A DNA stretch of 64,000 nt, from NCBI RefSeq assembly GCF_003073045.1, contig NC_037590.1, positions 2,506,016 to 2,570,015 of the forward strand, in the 5' to 3' direction. The notes under the pieces were generated by a model that did no database searches, was not told the DNA's origin, and worked only from the letters and a program-made list of their open reading frames with translations. Position 1 is the stretch's first letter; each line of letters starts with the position of its first letter. The stretch is from Pomacea canaliculata (lineage: Eukaryota > Mollusca > Gastropoda > Architaenioglossa > Ampullariidae). Shown here in pieces: positions 33,532 through 46,090 of this stretch. The position numbers and the translations under genes were made by a program.

Positions 33532-36500
33532 ATGCCTGGAATAATCTTCTTAAGGCGACGATGGGCAATTGCAAGTGATGACTTTGTTTATCCCAGTTTT
33601 GTTGAATTGTGCTTTCGATCTTCCTGGTAAGCTATACTTGCAAATTTTATTACTACAGTTGTACTGAGACATTTCATCTTTACATGTACTTAGCTTATTT
33701 TTTCAATAAGATTAGAAACAAATAACCGTACTTTGAATAAATTGAATCAAAATTGTAGACATTCTTCCGAGGAGTACCTGTGGTTTGTGGAAGGATTTTT
33801 TTGGGTGCGTTAAGTATATATATATATAGCGACTATACCTATCACTACGATGTACGTACAAGATGAGGTCTAGCCTGTTCTTTCTTTCGTCTCTTTTTTT
33901 TTTTTTTAACTTTACGGGCTGAATCGAGCTTCAAAGCACGATCGATATATTAGTCAGTTTGGCTTTGGGGTTTGCTTAGTTAATTTGATTTAATTAACAC
34001 GTGAATCAAAATGAGTATTATTCATGCTCGAAGCTATATATAATATTGCCTTACTCAAAAGATCGGATAAAGAAAATAATGAATAAATTTACAGATTTTT
34101 GAGTGTGATATTCATAAGTTGAGTAAAAGTGTGACATAGAAGATGTATACATTCTTGACCCTTGATTGACTTAATGTAGCAATTAAGGTATTTTATTGTG
34201 CTTGTCAATGTCATTTTGAACTTTGTAACATATAAACTTCTTTTGTAAGATTTAAACTCATGTACGCAAACACACACACAGATATATAAATAAGCATGTT
34301 CACACAGAATAGCAATCCAATAAACCAGTGGCAAAAATCCATATTTATATATAGATCCATATATTTGCAAACTAAGGATATCCCCAGTGCCTCGAGGTCC
34401 TCCGATCCAAATAAAAAAATTCCTTTAAAATATCCCTTTTAAGCAACTTTACAAAATCCCAGCATCAAATTTCAGAGTTTCCTCCCTCTTCCATTATTAT
34501 TTCTAACCCCTAAACCTGACCCAAAATACAGCATAGTGGACACTTTATTTACTTTCAACTCTCTCAGTTGGCAGTCTACCACTGATGATACTATTAATTG
34601 TCATTATCTTTCTTAATCACTTTTGTCTTGATATCCTGTGCCAACAGCAACTTCATTGGGTCCATTTATATTACACTACTACACTGTTTCATATGTCCCA
34701 ATCTTGCATGCCAGCTTAACTGAATACCCCTCCTCTTTATCAGACACTCCATTTAACATAAACCAGCACCCTACTCACCCTACTCTTACCCTTAGTCACT
34801 GGCTTTTAGTTTTGTAAATTCACATAAGTGATATAAGTAATTCTTATCCTTAAAAAATGGTGTGTACATGTATATGAATCTGCATGTGTGTGCATGCATA
34901 CTTACATGCACAAGTGTGAAAGGAGGAGAGTGCGAAATTATGTAAGAGTAATAATAGTAGGATAATTAGATTATCTTCCCTGTGTTCAATAAAGAGGTTT
35001 TTTAGGGGTATGAGACTTCTTGGTTTCTTTCACAGGTGAAAACAGATTACGCAATATTTTTTCAAATTAGAGGCTTATGATCTGTGTAGAAAATCAAAAA
35101 GGTGCTGCATTTTAATGACTGAATTCTTTACCTGATTGTTTGACAGGTTGCTGGCCATCTCCATTCTCTTTGGAATTCACCATGGCAGCTTTAACTGTGA
35201 TAATGGTTATCTACTTCGTTACTACTATACTGGAAGCATCATTCTACTGTCATTTGGCATAGTCCTTACAGCAGCAATGATGTGGCTGAGCATGAAGGGA
35301 TCCATTAGAAATGACTATGCTCGACGACATTTGAACATCATTTTATATTTGAAATTACTTCTGCTCCTGCCAGAAGCCATTTGGATCACTGTAGCAACAT
35401 ACTGGACTTTTGGCTTCTCGTATTCCTGTGAGTTAACAGTTTATTGGACAGCAAGAGGGGCAGTCATCTGTGCTTGGATTGTTGGCTTTTGGATGTTTAT
35501 TGGAATTTTGATTGTGTTTGACCCCATGGGATCTGTTGAACAACATATGGATCTTTCAGAGACCTCTTCAAGGAAAAGTTCAAAGTACCTCATCGCTAAC
35601 AGCAAGAGTGTGAATGCCAGAGTATGGGAGCAGAGGTAGTGTTGGCTGCTTTGTCTTTACAGTATGACTTACTATATGAATGCAGCAATATTTTGTTTAG
35701 GCCCAGAGTTCAAAGATAATGAAAAGATTAAAATCTTATAAGAATATCAACCATGTACATATAACAATGCAGAATGAAGTGCATCAGAACTATCCCTTGT
35801 AGTGATAAATATTTATTAGGAGGTTGAATAACTTGTTTGGAGCAAAAAGTTGCTGGTTTAAGGCTGTACGACCAGATAGAAAACTTCTCCCTGATTTATA
35901 ATAGAAGATACCAAGTGGCAGGAGAAGATTGGGCTCTACATTTTGAACGTCGTTTCCTAGACGCTGACTAACAGTTTATTGCCTATGTGGCCACTAGGCT
36001 GCGGGACTTTTACCTTATCTTTTATAACAAGTACATCATTACATATTATGGCATTTTATACTTAACAGTTTTAGAAATACTGTACCTTAAAGAGACCCTT
36101 GATTTTTTTTTTGCAGGTGTCGGTGTTTATGTTGCTGCATTTCCAGCAATCAGGAGATTGATAACGCTTTTGCTGATGTGTCAAAGCTTGTTGCTGACTT
36201 CTTTAAGGTGAGGGTAACATCTCTAAACAAAATTACATCAAGCATTATGCCTACTTAAGAGAACTGTTTAGTTCATTATGGTTGTTTTTTTTTTTTTTTT
36301 TTTTTTGGTTGAGACAGACTAGTCATATTTGGAAATTTTTGCAGATTTTGGCAAACAGTGTAAGAATGAAAACATAAACGGAGGGAGAGAAAAGATTATA
36401 TTTGATTGCAGATTGTTTAGTGATGTATATCATTTTGGATGCCATTCATTTATTCATCCCTTGGCTGGTACCAGTTGATAAATGGGTATGCTGGTCCGAC

Positions 36501-39500
36501 AGAACTGGTCTTAGGGGAGAACAAATGGAGAGATGCAGTCCCAGTGGCTTATTAGGGTGGCAAATTGTTCTAATACACAGTCCATGTAGGAAATTCTGCT
36601 CAAGCACTTGGTCTCAAAAGCCTGTATTCTCTTAGTATCAGCAAGCAAACTTCACATCTCACAGGTGTATTATGTTATTGGAACTACAAAAGTTGTTGGG
36701 TCTCAGAAGAGGTCAACCAATGAGACAGGGTTATGGGTGCTAGGATAAACTACTTTATTTACTTATATTCCCCAGAATTTAAAACTGCTTTCTTGAAAAG
36801 CAGACAATATATCTTTACCCTTCCAGTTTTGCTTTTAGCATATCACAGACAACATTCCTTTATTAACACACTGGCAATATCAAAATAGTGGATGCAATCA
36901 AAAACTTGTCAATGAATGCCCAGAGTGCAGTGTGTTAAATAATAAAAGTCATGTGTACTTTGTGTCTGATGTCATTGATGTTTTCAAACATTTCAGGACA
37001 CAGATCTCGTTGCCACTGACATAGCAGCTGGTCTGGTCTTGGTCGGCCAGGAACAGCGGCACCAGAAAGAGAAGCTTACAGCTGTTGCAGTCCATAGTGC
37101 TAATGCTGGAAGATCACCAACAACTATAGAAAATAATAGAGTGGATGTCATGAGAGCAAGCTATTCAAACAGAGGACAGCAGAAGAGCTGGATGACATTA
37201 CCAATGATGACTCATTACATGAAGTTTGCCCTAGGTAGTTATGGCTGGCCATTCTTCATGTATAACCATTTCACGACAGGCGTGTGTCGATTGTGTATTG
37301 CATGCAGGTATGTATAAGAGGCTAAAATGTGGTTCCTAATTTTTTTTTAATATACTTTCTTTCATAAACACACTGACCATGCATAATTAGACAAATCAGT
37401 GCAGGAATTGTATATCAGAAGGTTTAACTATTTCAACGTAAAATATCTAGTAAATTACTACAGCTAAGTGTTCAGTTTATCAAATGTTAAAAATTCAGTT
37501 AAACAAGAATGAAAGAAAATGACGCAGAACACATTTGATCCAGGATTGAATGATTGGATTACTTCAACAACAGCAAAAAATCCCAGCCAAAAAGTGTACG
37601 CAAAAAGTTGAGTAAATATAAAATATGGAAAGTACCTATTTTTAAGCTGAGTAAATATATAATGTGCAATGTAGCTATTTTTTAAGATGGCCTTAGTACC
37701 ACAGCAGCTTCACTTTGGGCAATTGCCTTTCTTTAGAAAACTGGTAAAATTGGGAGGGGGATGATTTCTCATTAGCTCCTACTAGTACAACACGTGCACA
37801 CATGCACCCTCACAGTAGTGTAAATAGCTGTATGGTACGGGTATTATTATCATCATCATCATCATTATTATCTACAGGTGCTGTGCCTGTGTGAGGGCAC
37901 CCAAAGATGTTGTGTCTGACAACATTTGTCATTGTCATACAGCTGCCATCAAAAATTTGACCAAAATTAAAGATCAGGATCTCATATATGTCAGCTTCCA
38001 TGATAAGGTTAGAAAGGGAAACTAATATGCTACTAAAGACTGGGCACAATGACCCACCCAACGCTTCATTTTTTTCAATAGTTGTGAATGGTTATTATTT
38101 TTTTCAGTTTGGATTTTTAATCACAAGCTTTTCAAAAATGTGTCTATTTGGGGAAGTGATTCTGCACAAGGAACATGCTTTGATGATGGCTATGACAAAC
38201 AGATAAAAAAAGCTTACTTTTTCTAGTTTGTGTCACATATGCTACAATACCACATCAGACAAAAAAGATGAAATTCATAATATGCATAACATACGATGAT
38301 CCAGCTTTATTGCAGTTCAAAGTGACTATTTAAACCACTTTTCTTAGAAGTAAATATAATCCCAAAATATATCTTTCATTTGCTAATGTTAATATTTCGT
38401 GAATATGTCTTTTTTTTTCTTTTAACAGCGAAACTTAAAAACACTTTTTAAAACTTTTGACCTTTCAGTATTTACAGTATTCTGTCTTCTAGTCAGCTTA
38501 CTAAGAAACACTCTTAAATTGAAATATTTTTACTTTAAGAGGAGAAAAAAGAAATATATTTGGATAATTTACTACTATTTACAGTATCTGGAAATACCAT
38601 TTTATGTTGCTGTCGACCGAAGGTTCAGCTCGGTTGTTGTCAGTATAAGAGGTACCTTGTCACTGCAAGTAAGTATTGCTGGTTTTTTTTAAGAAAATTA
38701 TTAATTACTTTCTTGTAATACTGTCGGTCATGTTAATCATCAAGTATGGCTCCAACTGTTTACACTATCCTTCATACCTTCATCCATTGCTTTACGTTCT
38801 GTTTCTGTACATATCTCCTGTCCACTATCTGTTCATTTATTATTGCTGGTCTGGGCAGTGAGTGCGATCTTTCTTGGTTGTGGTCCTGCGCATTACAAAT
38901 ACCCATTATTATTATTAATCAATGGTCCATACACACAGCTCTTACCTTAAACTCGTCACTGCTTAGTTATATAAACCAATAAGTTTGAATGCTATAATAG
39001 AATGCCAACAAAAAATTTGTAAAATTCCACCCTTTCCTAGATGGTACCTTAAGAATCTGTCAGCTATAAACAGAGCTAATGGCAGCAGTTGTTTAATTGA
39101 GTTTTTGGGAAGAATATCATCTGTTTGATTTATCAAAATGTATTTTTAAAATTAAGGATATACTCATCAATTTTATATACAATTTTTAACTGAGTGTGTC
39201 AGATCTTTCTTCACAGGATGCTCTCACAGATTTGTCAGCAAAAGGTGTGCCACTGGAAATAGATGGTGTCCCAGATGCTTTCTGTCACAGTGCTATGCTG
39301 AGGTGTGCAGAGTATGTCAAAGCAGAACTAGAGAACAGACAACTTTTGGAAAAAGCTTTTTCTTCTTTGGAGGTAAGGACACTGCACAAATGCATGGATA
39401 TGAGTGTTCATATATCATATTTTTCTTATTTTTAGTTGAAATATTTTGATTTTTTAAAATTTAATCAAATCTTTGTTAAGAAGGGATTATTAATAAGAAA

Positions 39501-42500
39501 AAAATTAGGCACATATTCCTTATGGACAGATGATATTTTACATACGTAGGAATGGGTAATGAACGACTTCATGAAATGTTTTTTTTTTCTTTTAAGGAGG
39601 GTAGCAGACTGTTCATTGTGGGCCACAGTTTGGGGGCTGGAGTGGCAGCCATATTGACTATATTGCTAAAATCTTCATACCCAAATATTGCTTGCTTTGC
39701 ATACTCACCTCCTGGTGGACTGATGAGGTAAGTGTGTGTGGATTTCCTTCTGTACACTCAAGCAAAAACTGCTTCTGCCCACCTAACCAAGAAAGGTAAA
39801 GGTAGTGGAAGAAGAGAAGCTATGCTGTACACAAGACTTGGTAGACTACATTAACTATGTAAACTCCATAAACTACCTGTTCGCAGTCCCTCTTACCATT
39901 ATGGGGCTTTCACTGAAGTTTTTTTTTCTTTTAGTTAGTGTATCTTTGCTGCTATATTAGTGTATCTTACTGCTTTTTTTTAAAAAAAAAACTGTGTTTG
40001 AATGTATTTTTGAAGTCAGCAGCATTCAGGCCACTTGAAACTTCACTTTTTTCACCAGTCTAAGTGCCAGCCACTACACTCAAGACTTTGTATGCTCAGT
40101 GGTTGTTGGAGATGACATTATTCCTCGACTAAGTATGCCCAATATGTGTTACCTCAAAATACAGTTGCTGAGAGCTCTGTGTACCTCTAACACTCCAAAG
40201 GTTAGCATATTTTTAAATTTTAAAAAAAAAACTATTTAACCTCAACAAAGAAGTATGCTTGCACCTAAGTCATGGAGATAATTTGAGAATGGTGCATTAG
40301 TCTTATCAGTTTTTCTTACTATCCTTCATAACATTTTTAAAAATCATGCTTTTATATTGTGTAACTATAGACTTTGTTGCTTCTGGCTGATTAGTATTTA
40401 AATGTTCTGTTTGATCATTCTGTTTATGGTTTCATAAATGTGAAAGTGTGGAGTGCAGATATGTGTCAGAACTGTCTGATAGGGTAGCTTATTTTCCCAA
40501 ACTTAAAAATTCCAGTAGCAAGTTTTCTCCCAGGCTTGATTGTCACCTAATCTATCTAGTCAGCACTTCAAACTGCCTTGACTTGAGTCACCCTTAGAGT
40601 CCTGAGAAGAATGACAGAAAACTTGTTTACAAGCATATAACAGTCTCAGAAACTAAAGATTCAGATGAAAAAGAGGAAGGTGTTGTCTGTTCCTCATCCA
40701 CTAATTCACAAGATGTGAAGAAGCAGTTGACACTTTTCATATAGTCACATGATTGGTGCTGTTTGCAGTACAAGATCTTAGCATCAGGCTGCTTCCGTAT
40801 TCTGTGTGGGTGCACACCTCACTTTGTCTCCAGCAGCAGCTTGGAAGAAGAATCACCACTTACTCCTCAGTTACAAGCACAGTATTCTACTATGATACCT
40901 GTTCAGGTAAGGAGAAAACTGTTTAAACTCTGTCATCATAGCTGCTTAGACTGTGTCATCATAACTACCAGAAAGACTCAAAGTTATGAGAAAGTTTGAT
41001 TTTATGATGCACTTTTTACAATGTTGAAGAGAAGTTGTTGGGATGATGGTAACCTTACAGACTGAAAAAGAGTGGAGAGAGAGAAAGAGAGAATGTGTTT
41101 ATGTCTGATTGTGTGGATGCATGTGTACGTATGTAAGTTCAATAGACCTATACAGATGATGTGCATTAAAAAAATAAATATGTGTTGTTCATTTACATAA
41201 TACCTTTTCCTTACACCAAAGGCAGGCTCAGAGCACTTTACACACTTACATGGTGTGTGTGCTTTATATGTCAACGTGCAAGCTTTGCATTTAACATTAC
41301 AAGGCAGCAGTGCATATGAATTTCCCACATTATAGACAAAACAGAAAACTCTGGTATTTCATAATTATAAAAATATTCAATAGAATGATCAAATTCTGTT
41401 TATGCTTTTTCTACTAAGCTGGGAACCGAGAGACATATCAAGGTAGGAAATTCATGCAAGATACATATAAACCTGCCTGTTTTTATGTCGTTATGGTTGC
41501 TTTATTATCACTCTTTGAATAAATTTGCTCTAGCTGTACCACATTTTCTTAATGTCAAGATGCTGCCACTAATATTTATTTGTAACACTCATGGTTATTT
41601 TTTAACCAGTGTATAATGCTGTGTAACAAAAAGATAAACCAAGATAAGTACCAAATAATCATTTTATCTAAGTCCAGCACTTTAGTTTCACTGAGTAGTT
41701 TGGACCAAGAAAGTGATGTGATTTTTTTGTGCTGGTGAGTGGGAGAAAAAGAAACACTTAAAATCAGCACTAACCTGGTTTGACGCCATTAAATTACATA
41801 CACATAATCAAGGTCATGACTAATCTAAAACTGTCAGTATGTGTTATGTAGGTCCCTGATTACTAATATATCGTAATGACAGCATAGTCTGCAGTGCACA
41901 TAGAAAAATGTCAATGGTTTTAGGTTTTTGCATCATGACAATGAAACAGTTGCTTGTTCAGATTTAGATAGTAACTTGCCAAGAACTAAGACCAGTCATG
42001 GAAAAATAGTTTTGTGATTTGGTATACCATTCATGTGTTTATCCTTTAAACTCTTAATCATATTTGTTCCCAGAATAATTGAACGTCGCTGTGGTTTTAT
42101 TTTTCCTGTGCTAGTAACTAATTTGCATATTCATTTATGTACCGTATTATATATTTGATCACTAATTACAGGTAGGGTACTTGGGTAATTTCCCTTTATT
42201 GTAGGATGTTAGCTTCGTTTTCATAGTTTTCTGCATGCTGAGTATCGAACATTGTTTTGCTACATTGATCACACACCTTACAGCTGTGACCTTGATTGGA
42301 GTCTGATAGTAAATACCAGTCTTGCCATTATGGCTGCCATTCCAGCTCCCAAACTCTGGCAGTCTTGCAGTGTAATATAAATTATAAAGTTATAAAATGT
42401 TACAAAGCTCATTCTGATAAGCACATTGGCTTTCTAAGGCCACAGGTTCTTAACTTTAAAAGATCCCATGTGTTTGAAGTGTTGTGTCCATGCATCCAAC

Positions 42501-44870
42501 AATGTTCACATTGTATGACATTAGCACAGTATACTAGTTTCACTTTTTCTCCTTTCTTGTACTGCATGACTAGCTTCTGGAGCCAGAGAGGGGCCATGAG
42601 AAGGGGTGGTAAACTGCACCAAAATAATCTGATTAAAGCCATGTCAAATTTACACATGTCTGCATGTGCAGATGTACTCACATGCAAAGTGAGGGAGCAC
42701 ACAGCATGTCACTGCTTAGTCTGGTTTGTGCATATATCTTTAGCTTTAGGTTGCTCTGCTTGTGGGTTCTTTTTTTAATTTTTAGTTAAATGCTAAATGC
42801 TTGCTGTGATAGAGCCTTTGCTGTTGACATGGTTTTAACAGCAACCATTCATTTTTAATGTATAGATGATGTGTATATGTGATTGCTATGACCCTGGTTT
42901 TGCCATGGTCCTCATATCATATCTCTGGTTTAAGGATGGTTTGTGAAGGATTTACATCTTGAAATGTTTGATTCAGTGATAGCCACATCTTGATTATGAG
43001 TTCAAATATAGTTGGTGCTTTGTGTTTAGTATTTTCAAGCCAGACATTGTATTATTGTTGAGATACATCTGGAATGATATTGCAGCTGCCCATACAAATA
43101 GTAAGGTGTATCCTTCCCTGTACCTAAATGTCTGTATTATTAACAAGAGTTCATATGTGATCAAGGAATCTGTTCACCAGGTTACTCCTAGCACTAATGC
43201 ACACAGTGATTATCAGTCTTGGAATATTATAAGTTTAAGCAACATTTTGGAAAAGCATCAAATTTTTTATTTTATGATGTGTCTTGAGAGAAGGTAAAGG
43301 AAATGGGGGAAACAGAACCAAATACTTCTAAAAATGTGACCAACTTATTCATAATATGGTGGGCAGTGACTGTGCAGGAAAACGTCTGCAAACAACGTTC
43401 CCCGAGCATATCAGATGATGGTTTTTATGATTGCAAAGTGCAGCAGTTGGATAGATGTATGAACTCTCTGTCATACAGAAGGCCCTCCTGCTGGCTGAAG
43501 ACTACGCTAAGGAGATGGCTGCTGCAGAGTGGCAGCTATTTCCACCAGGGCAAATTCTACATATTACGGAGGATGAAGAAGGCCGGTGAGAAGTTGCTTT
43601 TTGTTGCTTTGTACTTTTTGTCTGGAGGAAGAGGATATGTCACTCTTAAGTTTCTAAATGAATTTCTAATTAGTTTAATTGTTGGTCACTTTATCAGCTA
43701 TCTGAAGTTAAAATAACAGTATGCGCTGCAGGGCATGATGTCAAATATTATAACTTGTAGATCCAGTTTCCTTGCCTGTCCTCTTTCCTGACAATATTAT
43801 TTATATAGAGAAGCAGAACAGAGGGATAGCTGAGTGCCTAGGACACTTTCATCCAAGGCCAGAAGTACATGAAATAACATGTTCAGTACCAGTGAGGTCC
43901 AACATTCTTTCCCCAGTGAGAGATGGGATGAAGGGCACCATCCTTATTAAAAAAAACAAAAGCAAACCACTGATCCCAATTTAATGCACTCTTTCTCCCT
44001 AACAACCAAAAGGTAATAACACTACCTTTTGTTATTACCGTGATATTTAATATCACTGTTACACTGCCATCATATAATGCTCTCCATGTTAAATACGGTG
44101 GGCTTGCTTCTGTGAGCAGGAAAGTGTTTATAAAAAAGTTATTATAATTATTCCTGATTGCTGAGAGTAGCTGTTTTGTTGTTGTGTGGAATGGTGAAAT
44201 TCACCTGGTAATGATGCATTTTAAACAGGTCGCTAAGAATAAAAAGTCTTCATATGATTTCATAATCATCATTCTTTAACAAAATTGTTTTTAGCAAAGA
44301 CCATTATTTTCAGATCCATGTTAATTGCTGTACTGCTATTAATAATAAGGCAGATAGTAAATGTCTACTGTCAAAATTATATTTAGTTCCTGTTCTAAAT
44401 ATTGTGAGTACGTGCATGCATGTTCTTGTATAGTTTCAGTTCTTTTTGTCCTCAAGAACTGTTCTATTACGTCCTCACTTTCAGGTAGAGAGAGATATAG
44501 GAAACTAATAGCCACTGAAGCTGGTCTAAAGTTAAAGAAATACATAATGACTAATTGGTTCCACCCATTCCCCACTTTAGCCACAGCTGCTCCAGATCTG
44601 ATGATTTGTGTCTTTAGTCTGAAGGCTAACAGACTAATGATTTTTTTTTTTTGTGGTGGGGGGTGTCTTTCCAGTCTGTGCAGTGGAGAACCTCAATATA
44701 CAGCAGTGTGGTCTACGCCAGAGGCCTTTAGTTCCGTTGTAATCAGTTCCCGGATGATTATGGATCACTTTCCAGATGTGGTTTTGCAGGCTTTGAGTCA
44801 GCTGGAAAGTTGCAACTTTGTTCCATCGGCAGGACCCATGGTACATGAACCAAGTGACTTTGTTTGTTGA
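33532..44870 (+). CDS. DAGLB: Diacylglycerol lipase beta
   Basis: Twelve exons: 33532-33626, 35147-35635, 36117-36207, 36997-37307, 37878-38007, 38585-38668, 39217-39372, 39597-39727, 40059-40200, 40769-40906, 43479-43585 and 44675-44870. All phases match and give 689 residues. This sn-1 specific serine lipase makes the endocannabinoid 2-arachidonoylglycerol from diacylglycerol in the plasma membrane. The start MPGIIFLRRRWAIASDDF is the family hallmark. Four membrane helices follow (about 22-42, 60-80, 96-116, 133-155). A Cys cluster CRCLCCC at 196-202 is a likely palmitoylation site. The catalytic domain has Ser463 in GHSLGAG, Asp515 in VVGDDIIPRL and His656 in MDHFPD. The short Asp-His spacing and modest length point to the beta rather than the alpha form. 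The gene starts head to head with POLG2. Confidence 0.96.
33627..35146. other. DAGLB intron 1
   Basis: No coding exon or clear mobile element seen. Short TA and CA repeats occur near 33817-33828 and 34270-34280, and a poly-T tract near 33894-33908. Confidence 0.6.
37841..37873. repeat. ATT/ATC microsatellite at a splice acceptor
   Basis: A run of ATT and ATC triplets ends about 5 bp before the AG that precedes DAGLB exon 5 (starting at 37878). It therefore occupies the place of the pyrimidine tract and branch region. Confidence 0.8.
40907..43478. other. DAGLB intron 10
   Basis: No coding exon seen. It holds a short dispersed-repeat fragment at about 41185-41300 and a GA-rich run near 41070-41090. 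A 160-codon frame at 42296-42778 does not begin at a plausible start, resembles no family and lacks splice context, so it is not called. Confidence 0.6.
41185..41300. repeat. Dispersed repeat fragment
   Basis: The core ccttttccttacaccaaagg followed by caggctcagagcacttta resembles the stretch at 1150-1200 and looks like the 3' body of a SINE-type repeat. Borders are uncertain. Confidence 0.4.
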
Positions 44871-45055
44871 CTTCTCAGGACTGTGGAAATACCTGAACTA
44901 CAACTGCCAAACTATTTACTGAGCTATTTACTGCCAGCATTTATTACAACCACACATGGTAGTTTAAGTTTCTTTAAGTTCTGTTTTGATGGATCAAGCT
45001 TGATGAGTTTTTAATAAGTCAGGCAGAGATGAAGGAGCAAAATATTTTTTGACCG

Positions 45056-45065
45056 AATAAATAAA
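45056..45065 (+). terminator. DAGLB polyadenylation signal candidate
   Basis: Two overlapping AATAAA hexamers lie about 190 bp after the DAGLB stop codon. Other AATAAA occurrences further on (for example near 46370) could serve longer transcripts. Confidence 0.5.
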
Positions 45066-45934
45066 AGGACAGTCAGTGTTACATGTATAACGAGTTTAGT
45101 CACAATCAAAAGCAGAAGACATTGGGTACTTTCTCTCATATGAAGTCATTGGCTTTGTGTTCTCTGTTTGAAATCCAGAGCAGCCTCTTCAGGCACTTGT
45201 TTTCTAATGCTGGGTTCTCCTCTTCATATCAGCAAGCAGAGTCACGTTTCACAACCATAAAGCGGTACTATGAAAGATTGTACTTGGAAGTTGTCTGTGC
45301 CAGACTCAGCCTAGCCATTGCTGTTACTGCAACTATTTTGATGTAGATATCTGTCAAGTTATTATCAATTTGTGTGGAAGTTCACCTCACAATCTTTGGT
45401 GTAGTGGCCCAACTTCTGCAGATAGAATTATTCCATCAACACAACTCTTGTGAGAGCAAAACGCTAACGGTCATTGTACACTGAGGTTCCTGGAGATACA
45501 GGATGCCTGTATTGTGCGCAATGCTTGCTGCGATAGCTCGACTTCAAAGCTTTCTTAAGCAGCTGCACAAATATTATCAGAGTTTGAAGTCAACACTGCA
45601 TGGGCAGATCTACAATATAAGAAATGGCAAGGTGGCGCAGATGTGGCAGTAGAAATAAAATGGCCCAGGAAAAGATGAAAAGTGATGCAGACACAAAAAT
45701 CCATCCAGGAACGTGGCAAATATTGTTAACAGATGTACTGAAAACTTAACGAAAATCAACGGGTAAATATTAAAAGTGAGGGAGATCAGTCACTATTGTC
45801 AGTTAATAGAAGAGACATCACTCTATTTTAATTATCTAATTTTTTAATTAGGTAAATGACAGTTTTTTAAATAAAATGTTCACTTCATGTAAATATCTTG
45901 TTTAACTCATCTCATAAAGGGAAAGGTGGTGGTG

Positions 45935-46090
45935 GGGATGGGGGGGAGGCAACTAACGCTGTATCCCGGCAAGGCAGCCAGCCCTGTAAACAGATGCCAC
46001 GTGCAGAGAAAGAACACTGTGCCTGAGACGAGATCTGAACCCAACTGTGTTGGTGACAGGCACTCACTGTTGTCTCCAGACTGCCCCTCT
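45935..46090 (-). mobile_element. tRNA-derived SINE, family A
   Basis: On the minus strand it starts with a tRNA-like head: box A-like sequence around 46055-46080 and a box B-like gggttcagatc near 46030-46042. The body follows, carrying ggctgccttgccggg and its neighbours. It is clearly related to the copies at 54303-54470 and 59288-59462. Confidence 0.8.

Noticed and set aside
42296..42778. 160-codon plus-strand frame in DAGLB intron 10
   Set aside because: No conserved motif, no plausible splice sites and a non-ATG start; DAGLB exons 10 and 11 join in phase without it.
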